Assembly: GCA_963575745.1 (NCBI GenBank) | Contig: CAUYUJ010018485.1 | Span: forward strand, 126,001-190,000 | Source: Prorocentrum cordatum | Lineage: Eukaryota > Sar > Dinophyceae > Prorocentrales > Prorocentraceae | Direction of reading: 5' to 3' | Length of the DNA stretch: 64,000 nt | In this document: positions 53,871 to 64,000 of the stretch, in pieces | Layout: each line of letters opens with the position of its first letter | Position numbering within the stretch: the first letter of the stretch is position 1 | Notes under the pieces: generated by a model | What the model was told of the DNA's origin: nothing | Database searches by the model: none | What the model saw: only the letters and a program-made list of their open reading frames with translations | Position numbers and translations under genes: made by a program

Positions 53871-54475
53871 CTCCTCCTCCTCGTATTCTATGTTTCTTCT
53901 TCTTCTCCTCCTCCTCCTCTGCCTCCTCCTACTCCTCCTCCCTCTTCCTCCTCCTACTCCTCCTCCTCCTCCGCCTCCTCCTCCCCCTCCCTCGTCCTCG
54001 TCCTCTTCCTTTACCTCCTTGTTATCCTCCTCTCTCTCCCTCCTCTCTCTCCTCCTCCTCCTTCTCCTCCTCCTCCTCCTCCTCCTCCTTCTCCTCCTCC
54101 TCCTCCTCCTCCTCCTCCTTCCTTCCTCCTCCTCCTCCTCCTCCTCCTCCTCCTCCTCCTCCCTCCTCCTCCTCCTCCTCCTCCTCCTCCTTCTCCTCCT
54201 CCTCCTCCCTCTCCTCCTCCTCCCTCTGCCTCCTCCTACTCCTCCCTCCCTCCTCCCCCTCACTCTCCTCCTCCTCCTCCTCCTCCTCCTTCTCCTCCTT
54301 CCTCTCCTCCTCTCCTCCTCCCCTCTCGTCGTCCTCCTCTTCGTCCTCCTCCTCCTCTCCTCTCTTCCTCTTCCTCCTCCTCCTCCTCCTCCTCCTCCTC
54401 TTCCTCCTTCTCCTCCTCCTCCCCCTCCTCCTCCTCCTCCTCCTCCTCCTCCTCCTCCTCCTCCTCCTCCCCATC
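53861..54475 (+). repeat. Pyrimidine (CTC)n tract, ~600 bp
   Basis: Long CTC/CCT runs with few interruptions. Confidence 0.95.
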
Positions 54476-54479
54476 CTCC

Positions 54480-54765
54480 TGGAGCCCGCTTGGGAGCCTC
54501 TTGGGGTCCTCTTGGGGCTCTCTTGGGGTGTCTTGGGGCCCTCTTGGGCCTTCTTGGGTCCCTCTGGGGCCGCCTGGGGGTCCTCTGAGGCCGTCTTGGT
54601 ACGATATTGGGGTCCTCTTGGGCGCGTTGGGCCCGTCTGGGGGCCCTGTTGGATCGTTTTGGGCCCCATTGGGGCGCCTCTGGGGCCGTCTTGGGACGAT
54701 CTTTGGGGCCTCTTGGGCCGTCTGAGGCCCTTCTGGGACGGAAAAAGGGAGACCCAGAAAAACAT
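54480..54765 (-). repeat. CTTGGGGCC degenerate array (reverse of CCAAGA family)
   Basis: CTTGGGGTCCTCTTGGGGCT-type repeats with 13-17-bp period. Confidence 0.8.
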
Positions 54766-55300
54766 GCAAGAATCCGAAGGGAAACCCGAAAACGGCCGTT
54801 CAACCGTTCTCCTCAGACCTCTCCCCCCCTCTGCACTCCCCCCTTAAGGGCTTCACCCCCCCCACACTACAACGTCATTCACTCGTACCTCGCTCTTTCC
54901 GTTATTCCACTGCTTCGGAAGGATAGCAACGCTCTGAGGAGCGCGTGCCAGGGCGACGCGTGGTTCCGATGTTCGAGAACACGGGCGGGGCCGCGAGGGA
55001 AGCGCGAAGCTGCTCGTCGCCGACGCTGGCGACACATTCAACTTCGCTTTCCGTGTTCCGATGGTGCGTTGCTGGGGAGCTGCTTTTGGGCGGGGACTGG
55101 TGCCCCTATCCCTGGGGCGCTGAGAAACGCCCTGAAGGCGAGGGCCTGAGCGTGCGCGAAAACTCTCATGGGGCCGAAGCACAGGAGAACGCCGATCCGA
55201 GGCAGCGGGCGCTGGTGCGCGGCGGGCTTGGCAAGCGTCGTTGGGCCAACTGCTGCGGGCGCTGAACATGCCGAACGTAGCTATACGGATAATGGCAAAC
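54766..55300. other. No gene recognised
   Basis: Frames on both strands; none has a recognised motif. Confidence 0.4.
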
Positions 55301-58075
55301 TATGACCATCGTCAACCCCCATCGTCAGTCCCTGAATGAAGATGGGAACTACCAAAACTAAGTGTCCAGGGAGACCCAAGCTATAGCTGTCCCGGTGTCC
55401 CGCCCCTGCCAGGGTCGATTAACATTCAAAATGCCTCGGTGTGAGCTTCCTCGATGGGGGGAGGGGGGCCCGTCGAGGCCCCTTTCAAGCGGCCCTGGCG
55501 GCGGCGCTGGCATGGGGGGCGTGATGCCAGGGAACTCGGGTGCCCTCTCCCCTCTTCCTGTCGCCTGGGCTTCGGGGCCGCCCACGGAACTGGCCTCGCT
55601 GGCTGGACCCGGGGGGCTCGGGGCAGGGTTGGGCGGGCTTGGCGGGCCCGTTTCGTTTGAGCTTGGGCCAGCGACACGAATGGCGCCATTGGCTCGCGAA
55701 GGCCCTCAGGTCGGTGTTCAGGCTGGTTTGTTCCGATTGGGCCGCGTGAGTTCCATTCTCGAGCTGGTGGCATTGCTGAGCGAAGGTGGGCTGGCTGCTG
55801 GCTGCGCTGGTGACAGTTGTTTCGAGCCGTCTGACGGTGTCGGTTAGCTTCTGTTGGTCGGCCTCCAGGTCGCTGAACCTCGCGAGTCGGAGATACCTTG
55901 AACGCCTGGTTTTGGCAGCCGCTCTTCGTTGGAGAGGCCATCGAAGCTCATGTCCTCCTGCTGGGCGGACGTGGGCAGGGGTGGAATTTCATGTCGCAGT
56001 CTTCTGCGTCTCTTAGGGCACATGGGTTTTGGTCAGGTGTGAAGTTGGCCTCCATCTTGGCGCTGCTGGCTCGTCGGCGCGACCCCTGGCTGCCGGCGCC
56101 GCGCGGCTTTTTCCCCGGCGGCGGGGTGCTTGGGGGCGGTGTCGCTGAAGGTTCGGCTGTGGTTTGAGTGGCGCCCGGAGGTGCGGTCTGGTGGCCGCGC
56201 GGTCCAGGAGGGGCGCGGATGAATCTGCCCCGGCTCTCCCAGTGGGTGGCCCCGCGACCAGCCTGTCCATCGCGGTGGTCTCCGGCGAGACGATCGTGGT
56301 CGTCGGCTCTTTCGGGGATCGGTTTTGGCCAGATTGAGCGCCTCAATCTTGACGAGGGCCCCAGGCATTGGACGTGGGCCGTTGTGTTCGGAGGGGGGCT
56401 GGCCACTTTGACTATGGCGACGTCGCCCCTGGTCATTTGGTCCCAAGCTGTGAGATGGACTTCGCAATACCACTTGATAGATAAAGGGACCCTGGCAGTT
56501 TGCGTGTTGGCGGCGCTGCGGCTCGATCTCCCTGATGCGGTACTTAGCGATGACAAGCGCGGCGTCGGTCACCCGTTGTTCGAGGGCGATGGCTTCGCTT
56601 CCTGGGTGTCAGGCCTGGCTCTGAGGCCCACTCGTCTGCCCGCTCGGACAACGCCGTGCCCTGTACGCTTTATTCTGGTGTTGTGCGCCTCTTGGATCAT
56701 GGTCTGGTGACCGTCTGGGTACCGCGCAATGATGTAGTCACTGGGCAGGGGCCCTTGGGTGCCATGGTGGCTGATGTGGGACTGGATGCCTCCTTGCCCA
56801 TAGGTAGAGAGGACCAGTGGGGCTCAAGGCCCCGTAAACCCGGACACGCTAGACCCAGACACCCAACATCCCTTAAAACCAATTCTTCCAGACGGCGGCA
56901 CGAACAACATACTGCACTGGAGCGTTTCCGGAATAAACCTGGACACAGGCCCTGAAAGTCTGCAAGACCCCCCTAAACCTTGACACAAACCCGAATCCTG
57001 CGTTGCAGCAAACAAAAAAACACGGGTGCTGGAAAATGTGACTTTGCAAGACAGGGTGTCGTTTCTTTGGTTTTCCGTGTCCTGGTTTACCTGTGTCCTG
57101 GTCTCCAGGGGCCAGAGGGGCATCGGCTGGCTCGATGCCGGAAGCGGCCGTGAGTCTACGCTTTCCGATTGCTGTGCCGTGACGCCCCAGGAGCTTCATG
57201 GCTTCGTGTATTTGGACAGTGCGGAAGTGGGACGAAAACACGGCACTGAAAGCGTCTGTGGGGTCGTCGTCAAGCTGTTTGTGGGGAAGCGTCTTTTTTG
57301 ATGAACTTATGGCGTTCCTTCACCTTGTGTTGCGCCGTGCCTGGTCTGCCTGGGAAGCGGTTTCCATTGACGGGTGCAGTGCCTGAGAAGTGTGCAGTGA
57401 ACAGTTCCTCGGGCGTGGGTGTGACCGCAGTAGCGTCAGCCTCACAAATAGCGGCACGGATCCAGACTACTTTGTCATCTGGGTCGAGCATGACTTTACG
57501 ACGTTTCGAACGTTTTGGAAACATTTTACCTCGTCCCGCCCGAGCTGGTACATGACTTCTTGAATGTGTCCTGGCGTGGGCTTGGTAGCCTTGGCTGTGC
57601 GACGGAGGACTGGGATGAGGATCTCACGTCCTGGAGAATCGGTGCTGGTAAGTCCCAAAAATGCGAAAACTGGGGGTTTGTCTTGTGTTCGGATCTTCTG
57701 TAGCAGACGATCGGCTTCCTCTAGCGTGTGGAGTGAGATCGAACTGGTGTACGGCGTCTTTTCGCCCTCTTTCTCGGGTACGGTGGTTACGCGGACGTCT
57801 GGATTGTGTGCGTCCAGGCTGATGAGAGGTGCCGCCGTTACCCTGATGAGCTTCGGCGTCGGCCGTGGTCTATGGTGGTTCACGGTCTGAGGCCTTGTTG
57901 TGCGTGAGGGAGTAGAGCAACATGGTGTAGCTGATCTTGTTTCCCCGCACAATCTCATCAGCTCGCCCCTGAGTCTTCGCTGGTCGGAGCGGTGTTGCTG
58001 GCAGATAGTATCGAGATTGGTAATGCTAGTGAGCCAGCTCGTTGTACGCAACGGCTGATCTGTCGACGCCACCAC
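55300..58075 (-). other. Coding-like minus-strand region with coiled coil and a basic segment, decayed
   Basis: Reading 5' to 3' on the minus strand: 58075-57467 contains SISLHTLEEADRLLQKIRTQ and GREILIPVLRRTAKA, then frameshifts near 57530. The next frame (57524-57270) carries MFPKRSKRRKVMLDPDDKVV, VWIRAAICEADA and LFTAHFSGTAPVNGN. Further on, 56560-55950 is Pro/Arg-rich with KWYCEVHLTAWDQMTRGDV. About 55900-55650 reads DLEADQQKLTDTVRRLETTV with a heptad-like pattern, suggesting a coiled coil. The frames change repeatedly and no start or splice chain is convincing. The basic-plus-'AHFSGTAPVNG' segment resembles a multi-copy protein I associate with dinoflagellate repeats, but I cannot name a family. 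Confidence 0.35.
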
Positions 58076-58339
58076 TGCTCAGGCATGCGTCGGCGCAAGC
58101 TTCCTTTTGGGACAAGTTTCTGTCTGGTGAAGTAGCCTTTCACCGGCCCTTGCCTGATGGCTTGGGCCGCCGTGGTGCAGGGGGCGCGCGGCGGGGGCCT
58201 TTCAGAACCATGGCGCGCGCGAGATTCAACAGATGTGACGCCACTTTGTTACGGCCTGGAGGGGGCCGTGCCCGGTCTCGCGAGGCAAGAATGGATGTGG
58301 GCCGATTGGCGTCTGGGCACGCTCCCAGCAAAGCCCTCG

Positions 58340-58435
58340 AGCCGAGACTACAGGGGGGAAGGAGACAGGAGGAGGGGGGGGGGAAGGGGGGGGGGGGAAG
58401 GGAGAGAGGGGGGAAGGGGGCGGGGCGGGATGTGT
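58340..58435 (+). repeat. G-rich tract
   Basis: GGAGGAGGGGGGGGGAAGGG-type sequence with G-quadruplex potential. Confidence 0.9.
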
Positions 58436-59070
58436 TACCAAATGGTACAGGCACGGCAGCTTTGCCGCCCCAGGGCCAGCCTCTGAGGCCAGCCCTTACC
58501 TCTCGCGCACAGGCGCTCGTGCACCTGCCTCCTGCCGACGCCTGCGCACCCCTGCCGCCCCTCTTGGCCAGCTTACAGCACAATTGCTCCGCGCAAGCCC
58601 TAGGCCAGCCTCTCGGACCAGCCATCCATACCACCCCTCCTGGGCATTATACGCTCTGTGCTTCTAAAACAGCTGCGCGTGGATTTCAACACGTCCGATT
58701 TATTTGCGCACTGCTCGTGCCTTTGGCAGCCCATCTGCCACGTTTTTTCTTCAGTAGATCCATACTGCAGAACGCTTCACACTTCCTTTCGCGCACCGTT
58801 CGTTCGTGGCGGCCTGCTACTATAAGATCTCGGACAAGGGGGAGATACTTGTGTCGGAGGTGGGTCTACGAAGGTACGCAGGCCGACACGTTCTACCCAT
58901 GGCGGGCGCCTACTCTACGCCACTATTCTTTTCTTCCGCCTCTCTGCCTATAACCGTCGCCGCGGCGTCTGCCATGTATCATTTCGCCAATTCGGACATA
59001 AATTTTTCTTTTTTGCATATCATCTTGCATAACGCCACAGGCATACGCTTCAGGTCAGAGCAACGTCAAA
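58436..59070. other. No gene recognised
   Basis: A plus-strand frame at 58806-59096 (ISDKGEILVSEVGLRRYAG) looks mildly protein-like, but no domain or splice signal supports it. Confidence 0.3.
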
Positions 59071-59074
59071 AGGG

Positions 59075-59312
59075 TGGACGGGGGGCGGGAGGGTGAGGGA
59101 GGGGGAAAGGTCGTGAAGAGGGGGGGAGGGAGGAAGAGGGAGGGAGGGAGCAGGGAGGGGAGGGGGAGAGAGAGGAAAGGGGGGGAGGGAAGGGGGGGGG
59201 GGGATGGGGCGGGGGAGGGGGGAGGCACGGGAGCGGGGGGGGGGAGGGAGGGGGAGGGGCGAGGAAGGAGGGGGAGAGGTGGGGGGGAGGGAGGGGGGGA
59301 GGACATGTAAAA
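59075..59312 (+). repeat. G-rich (GGGGGA)n tract
   Basis: Purine-rich with long G runs. Confidence 0.93.
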
Positions 59313-59536
59313 GGGGGGATGGAGGGAACGGCTTTGCGGGCAAGCCGTCCTTTCCGGCCTGCCCTGGAGGCACCCTCTACGGGTGCGGGTCCTTTTTGGG
59401 GGAGCCTCCAGGGCCGTGGCAGGAAAGGAGGGGAGGGAGGAAGGAGGAGGATGGAGGGATGGAGGAGCGGAGGAGCCTGGAAGGAGGAGGGAGGGACCGC
59501 AAGGGGACGGAGCGGAGGGGGAACATTGCGGAACAT

Positions 59537-59766
59537 TGTGGCAATAAATTTGGACGCCCGAAATGGGTACGAAAAGAATGGGTACAATGCCCAACAACAA
59601 ATGTTGTCCCAAATCAACAGCGGCCGCTGTTGGGCAGGCGGCCTTCTGTCTCGAACGGACACAGGCCGCGGCGGCGCGGACAGCGAGTCCTGTTCAAAAT
59701 GAACAGGAACTGCTGTTGGACATCGTACCCATTCTTTCCGTACCCATTTCGGGCGTCCAGAGTAAA
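59537..59766. mobile_element. ~230-bp palindromic miniature element (MITE-like)
   Basis: The left arm TGGACGCCCGAAATGGGTAC continues through AAAAGAATGGGTACAATG. The right arm is its inverse (CATCGTACCCATTCTTTCCG then TACCCATTTCGGGCGTCCA). About 50 bp pair with roughly five mismatches. Inside are a perfect palindrome CAACAGCGGCCGCTGTTG and a CCTGTTC-AAAAT-GAACAGG hairpin. The flanks AATAAA and AGTAAA are a possible but imperfect target duplication. No coding capacity. Confidence 0.8.
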
Positions 59767-59990
59767 GGTCGGTGTGGGCTCGAAGGAACCGGCGCAAACC
59801 AAGAGCAGCAGGTTCCAGAACAGCTTCCGACACCTTGCCTAGCGCGACCGCTCGTGGCCACACGCTGGGGGGGCCAGCACCTGGGCAACAACCGCGGACC
59901 CCCCCAGACCACGCCATGGGCCAACGAGTCCCGGCGCATGCGCTCCATGCCGCCCCCGACAAGGGGCAATGCCGCTCAGCCACCCAGGGC
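59767..59990. other. No gene recognised
   Basis: GC-rich spacer. Confidence 0.45.
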
Positions 59991-60119
59991 AGACGGTCAT
60001 GCCTCGTGCCACGGAACACCACCGGCAAACGAAGGAGGAGGAAGGGGAGGGATGGAGGGAGGAGACGAGAAGGGGGGAACAAGCAGGAGGGCAACACATT
60101 CTCTTACACCCAGTGTTCT

Positions 60120-60665
60120 TACAAGCGCTACCACCTCCCTCATCCTGGCTCCCCCTCTGCCTCCCTTCTCCTTCTCCTCCTGCTCCTTTTCCTCCTCCCT
60201 GCTTCCTTCTCTCCCTGCCTCCCTTCGCTCATCCGCCTCCTCCTCGTCATTCTCCCCCCCACTCCTCCTCCGTACTCTCTCTTTCTCTCCCTCGTTTGCT
60301 CCTCGCCCTCTCCCTCCATCTTCTCTTCGTTTTACTCCTCCTCGTTCTCTTCCTCCATCGTGTCTTCCTTCCTTCTCATCCCCTTCCCCTTTCTCCCCCT
60401 CCTCCTCCTCTTCATCTTCCTCCTCCTCGTCTCCTCCTCCTTCTTCTCCTCCTCCTCCCTTTTCCATCTCTTCCTCCGCGGCCGCTGAAACCGCTCCCCT
60501 CCTTGTCCTCCTCCTCCTCCTTTCTCCTCCCCCTCACTCCTGATTCCTTCCTCCTCCCCCTCACTCCTGCTTCCTTCCTTACTCCTTCCTCCTCCTCCTT
60601 CTCCTTCTCTTTGTTCTCACTCCTGCCTCCTCCTGCTTGCGCCGTCTTCCTTCCTTCCTTTTCCT
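60120..60665 (+). repeat. Pyrimidine (CTC)n tract
   Basis: CT-rich with CTC/TCC runs; includes a TCACTCCTGnTTCCTTCCT direct repeat near 60530-60575. Confidence 0.88.
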
Positions 60666-61249
60666 CCCCTTATGGGAGTAAACGAGGTAGGATGGAGGTG
60701 AAGGAAGGATAAGGGATTATGCAGGGGGAGAGGAATGATATTAAGAAACGTACTGATGTTAGCTAGCGTGGGCTCCAGACAAGGTTTTTTTCAGCTATTC
60801 GATGCTATCTATGTGGTGCAACGAAACCAGTGCTCACCAGTGAATTGTCTACCCGACTGCTCGCGCAATCATCCCTTCCACCCGCCCGCACCTCGGTTTG
60901 CGAAACCCATGCGGCAACGATTGCGATGAATGCTTGGTGTTGGCTGGTGCATCTCTGCGGCCGCGCTAGCCCGCACATGCTCGCGCGCACAGCGGTCAGC
61001 TAGTTTGGCGCGACCGACGCGGCCGCGGTGGCGCTGACCGCAGGGCACTTCCCAGCGGGCACTTGAATGCGAATCGGTGACATGGGCGGGCGTGGTATCG
61101 TGCCGACGTCGACAACGGTAGACACGATGATGATAGTAGCGGTGCTGATGGCGATGATGACGATGACGACGGCAAGGCAAATGTCGGCACCGATGCTGAT
61201 CACGCCGATGACGATGACGGTGTCCTCGCGTCGGTGATGACAATTTCGG
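60666..61249. other. No gene recognised; GAT-rich patch
   Basis: A degenerate GATGATGACGATGAC stretch lies at 61120-61235. Elsewhere short frames without motifs. Confidence 0.4.
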
Positions 61250-61890
61250 AAGGAGTTCGACATGTTCGCGCGGCCGGCGCGCGCGAGTGGCCCGCATGGT
61301 ATTATTTGACAGGGATCGTGGCCCCCCAGCACGCGCGCAAAGGCGCTCGAATGATTTTGACATGTGGCGCGAGAGGCCCGTTTGGCCGAATGTGATGGCA
61401 ATGATGGAAAACCCATGGTTTCCTTCAGAATTCACAACAACGCTCGCGAACCTTTTTCGACAACTACTGTTGCAAAACCATTTTTTCCCGGGACACTCGG
61501 TGTTGAACATCTTTACGAAATCTAAAACGTTTGAAATATTTCGGCATGCGCGCGTGACGACGCGCGCGCATTTCTTCTCCGGCCTGCAAGGGGTTCTTGC
61601 GGCAGCACGCGCGCCAGGGCACTCGAACGATTTCGACATGCGCGCGCGAGAGGCCCGCTTTGTAGCATTTGATGAAGATGTTGAACAACCGACGGTTCTG
61701 TCCAGAATTCGCGAGAGCGCGCATTCTTTTTTGAAAATTCCTGTTGCGAGGCCATTGTTTCAGTCTGTTTTCGGGACGCTCGACTCTGAAATCCCTACGA
61801 CACCTAAGGTTTTCGAAGGATTTCGGCATGCGCGCGCGATGGCGCGCGCGCATGCACTTCGTCACAATTGTGCAAGAAATTCCCGAAACT
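61250..61890 (+). repeat. ~230-300-bp degenerate tandem family, GCGCGCG-bounded
   Basis: Units contain CTCGAAnGATTTnGACATG, GCGCGCGAGAGGCCCG, a TTCAGAATTCnC segment and CGGnATGCGCGCG. An inverted relative lies at 43620-44100. Confidence 0.7.
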
Positions 61891-62089
61891 GATGATTGTT
61901 GATTAACAAATGTGCGCGCAACATGCTGCTACAGATGATGAAGGGGGGGGTCGATAAGTGACTGCCTGGGATGGTGTGAACTCATAGTTCGGATGGACGA
62001 GTGTACAGAACCAGCTGCGACAAAACAATACGAAAAGGCGAGCCGTCAAGTCTGGGGGAAGTCATAATACCTTTAAGAAAAGAAGAATC

Positions 62090-62475
62090 ACTGCAACCGA
62101 ATGCTGTGCAATGCGAATCACTGCAAAACGGTGCAAGCAATGCAACACAATGACAGGCAATGTAAGGCAGTGTAAAGCAAGATGACGCAATGCAGAGCAA
62201 TACAAAGCGATGCGATAGCGGTGCAAACCTATACAAAACAATGATGCACAACAATGACAACCAATGCCAAGAAAGGCCACAAATTGACAAGCAATGCACA
62301 TGAAGACAAAACAATGCATCGAACTGCAAAGCAACGCGAAGTAATGCAACGCAGAACAATGCGATTGCATGCGATTGCAGTGCGATTGCATTGCACATCA
62401 AAGCAATGCAATGCAATGCAAAGCAAAATAGCGCAAAGCAACGCAACGTAACGCAAAGCAGTGGGCAGCAATGCA
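62090..62475 (+). repeat. GCAATGCAAAGCAATG pentanucleotide-type array
   Basis: Degenerate (GCAAT/GCAAA/CAACG)n repeats over about 380 bp. Confidence 0.9.
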
Positions 62476-62686
62476 CAACAATGCAGCGACGAGGCGGCGG
62501 GCGGCGACCACGCGGGGACGCGGCGGCGACGGCGACGGAGAGAACGTAGCCGCCAGAACGCCTCACAAACCCAAACGACGGGCGGCGACGAGGCGGCGAC
62601 GGCGAGAATATCGCCGTCAGACAGACCCACAGGCCCAATTCCTTATTCCATCAATCAGAACCCCTAAGTGCAAACATTTCTTTAAT
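62476..62686. repeat. GGCGGCGACGGCGA direct repeats
   Basis: Two copies of a GGGCGGCGACnAnGCGG-GGCGACGGCGA segment at about 62495 and 62580, each followed by AGAnnGTnGCCGnCAGA. Confidence 0.6.
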
Positions 62687-62689
62687 AAT

Positions 62690-62945
62690 GGCAAGAGGAG
62701 GGAACATGGAGGAGGGAGGAGGGGGGCTGAATAAGAGGGAGGCGGAGGAGCAGGAGGCGGAGGAGGAGGAGAAGGAGGAGGATGAGGAGGAGGAGAAGAG
62801 GGAGGAGGAGCAGGAGGAGGAGGAGGAGGAGGAGGAGGAGAAGGAAGAGGAGGAGGAGAAATATGATGATGATGATGAGGAGAAAGGGGAGGAATAGGAT
62901 GAAGATGAGGAGAAGTGAAGGAAGGGAGGGGGAGGAGCGAGGAGT
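62690..62945 (+). repeat. (GGA)n purine tract
   Basis: GGAGGAGGAGGAGAAGGAAG-type repeats with a GATGATGATGAT insert. Confidence 0.92.
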
Positions 62946-63478
62946 AGGGAGGAAGATATACACCTCTCTTGTTGCTTCGATCCCGGCGCGAAGGCAAGCC
63001 TCGCTCTCGCTTCCGGTGTCGTGCTCCCAGGTGCCAAAAGACACTTTCAGGGCTGATTCGCGCGACGTGGGCTTGAAATCCAATCATCGTGGTACGACGG
63101 GGCGTTTTTTGCCACGGCGAGTCTCGGCCACGAACAGGTTCCACGACCCAAGTCGAAGGAACGGCCCGGAAACCATAGCCCCTCCAGAGCCCAAGGTGGT
63201 CCTTACTTCAGCGTCTTGGCCGTATGGGGGTGGAAGCGCACGCGCCCAGGAGGAATAGTCAGTCATGGAAGCCTCTCGTGGAAAAGACCGTTGCCCGCCT
63301 CGAACTCCGATGCCAAGAGGGGCAACTTCACTTTGGGCCTCTCGCCTCCTCCCATCCTCCCGAATCCAACTCTTCGAAACTTGGATCTTGGTTGTGCAAC
63401 GTGTCTGCTTTCCGTCTCAAGGGTCGCACACACTGTATTTATATAGATGACAGCTGCGCACAGTATGTAATCCTCATG
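62946..63478. other. No gene recognised
   Basis: Moderate-GC sequence with frames on both strands, none recognisable. Confidence 0.4.
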
Positions 63479-63486
63479 CTCTGTTG

Positions 63487-63858
63487 TTAGCTCAACTCGT
63501 GTACAGTCAATTCTGTGGACATCAAGTGCTCGACCTTGTCTACCATGCAAGTGCGCACATCGCCCCCCCCAACCTCCGCCCAACACATGTACCCCCAACT
63601 CGTTTTGAGTGCTTCGTGAAAAGCTGAGTAGACAATTCCGGTGCCGCCTCCCAATCTATCTCTCTCTCTATCCACCTGTCTCCCTCGCTTCCTCGCTTTT
63701 CGTGCGCTCTCGCATGCCGCTCGCCAACTTTTGCTCGCTCTCGGCGACGACATCGACGCGCTGCCAGTTTTTGTCATTTCCTCCTCTCGATCATCGTCGC
63801 TCTCTCGCCCCGTCGTTCTCTCGAATCTGCCTGTTGCGACGAAGCTGACCTCAAGCAC
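63487..63858 (-). CDS. Possible hypothetical protein or exon
   Basis: A minus-strand frame with an ATG near 63864 (MLVLEVSFVATGRFERTTGR) runs to a stop at 63487. It contains a highly charged middle (ACESARKARKRGRQVDRERD) and an end that reads CWAEVGGGDVRTCMVDKVEH. Composition is less repeat-like than most frames in the window, and its codons avoid the low-complexity pattern. No domain is recognised, no start or splice context supports it, and the opposite strand is CT-rich. This could equally be chance. Confidence 0.25.
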   Translation of the reverse strand: MLEVSFVATGRFERTTGRESDDDREEEMTKTGSASMSSPRASKSWRAACESARKARKRGRQVDRERDRLGGGTGIVYSAFHEALKTSWGYMCWAEVGGGDVRTCMVDKVEHLMSTELTVHELS

Positions 63859-63876
63859 AAGCATGACTCCGACCAC

Positions 63877-64000
63877 TTCTTGTCAGTCATTCGGTCTTAT
63901 GTCGGACGTAACATAAAATGTTAGACAAATACTTCATTCGTTACATCGTGTGTAAGTTCGATCCAGGTACCCATAAAAAGGGCTTCATACCAACAACGCC
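63877..64000. other. Window end, nothing recognised
   Basis: Moderate-GC sequence; no feature. Confidence 0.4.

Overview
The window looks like nuclear DNA of a dinoflagellate, or an alga with the same genome habits. The call rests on four things. The few recognisable exons have AG|G acceptors. One intron fits best with a GC donor. The reverse-transcriptase debris resembles the RT lineage I associate with dinoflagellate genomes. Almost everything else is tandem or dispersed repeat. No bacterial-style operon, CRISPR, rRNA or convincing tRNA was seen. A run of 100 N at 39086-39185 is an assembly gap.

The main gene is on the minus strand, 33199 to 22669. It is a split glycosyltransferase family 8 (GT8) gene with four proposed exons: 32882-33199 (signal peptide and start of an SH3-like module), 28266-28798 (rest of that module and N-terminal GT8), 24798-25593 (GT8 core with the DxD motif) and 22669-22980 (C-terminal module). 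The proposed exons keep one reading frame for about 652 residues. Its introns total about 8.6 kb and carry (CAT)n tracts, a 0.9-kb GGGGACAGTGG minisatellite bounded by inverted repeats, and CCAAGATGGCC-type arrays. The second confident coding segment is the last exon of a PIF1-like helicase on the plus strand (16069-16554), directly after a seven-copy 160-bp tandem array.

Decayed retroelement sequence lies on the minus strand: RT, zinc-knuckle and RNase H-like parts at 7340-9357, an RT C-terminal fragment at 34286-34560, and weaker coding-like stretches at 47425-48900, 50500-53570 and 55300-58075.

Layout: 0.2-4 kb divergent 75-90-bp tandem families; 4.1-5.8 kb an inverted-repeat-bounded block with a (CAT)n tract and a duplicated hairpin; 6-6.7 kb (GGA)n; 7.3-9.4 kb retroelement; 9.6-13 kb purine and pyrimidine tracts and small palindromes; 13.5-18.6 kb 160-bp arrays in alternating orientation, with a 552-bp terminal-inverted-repeat insertion and the helicase exon; 19-22.6 kb short tandem families; 22.7-33.2 kb the GT8 gene; 34-47 kb microsatellites, a 440-bp array, pentanucleotide arrays and a 42-bp array; 47-58 kb decayed minus-strand ORFs; 58-64 kb G-rich tracts, a palindromic miniature element and pyrimidine or purine tracts. 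Most long open frames in the window are low-complexity translations of these repeats and are not annotated as genes.
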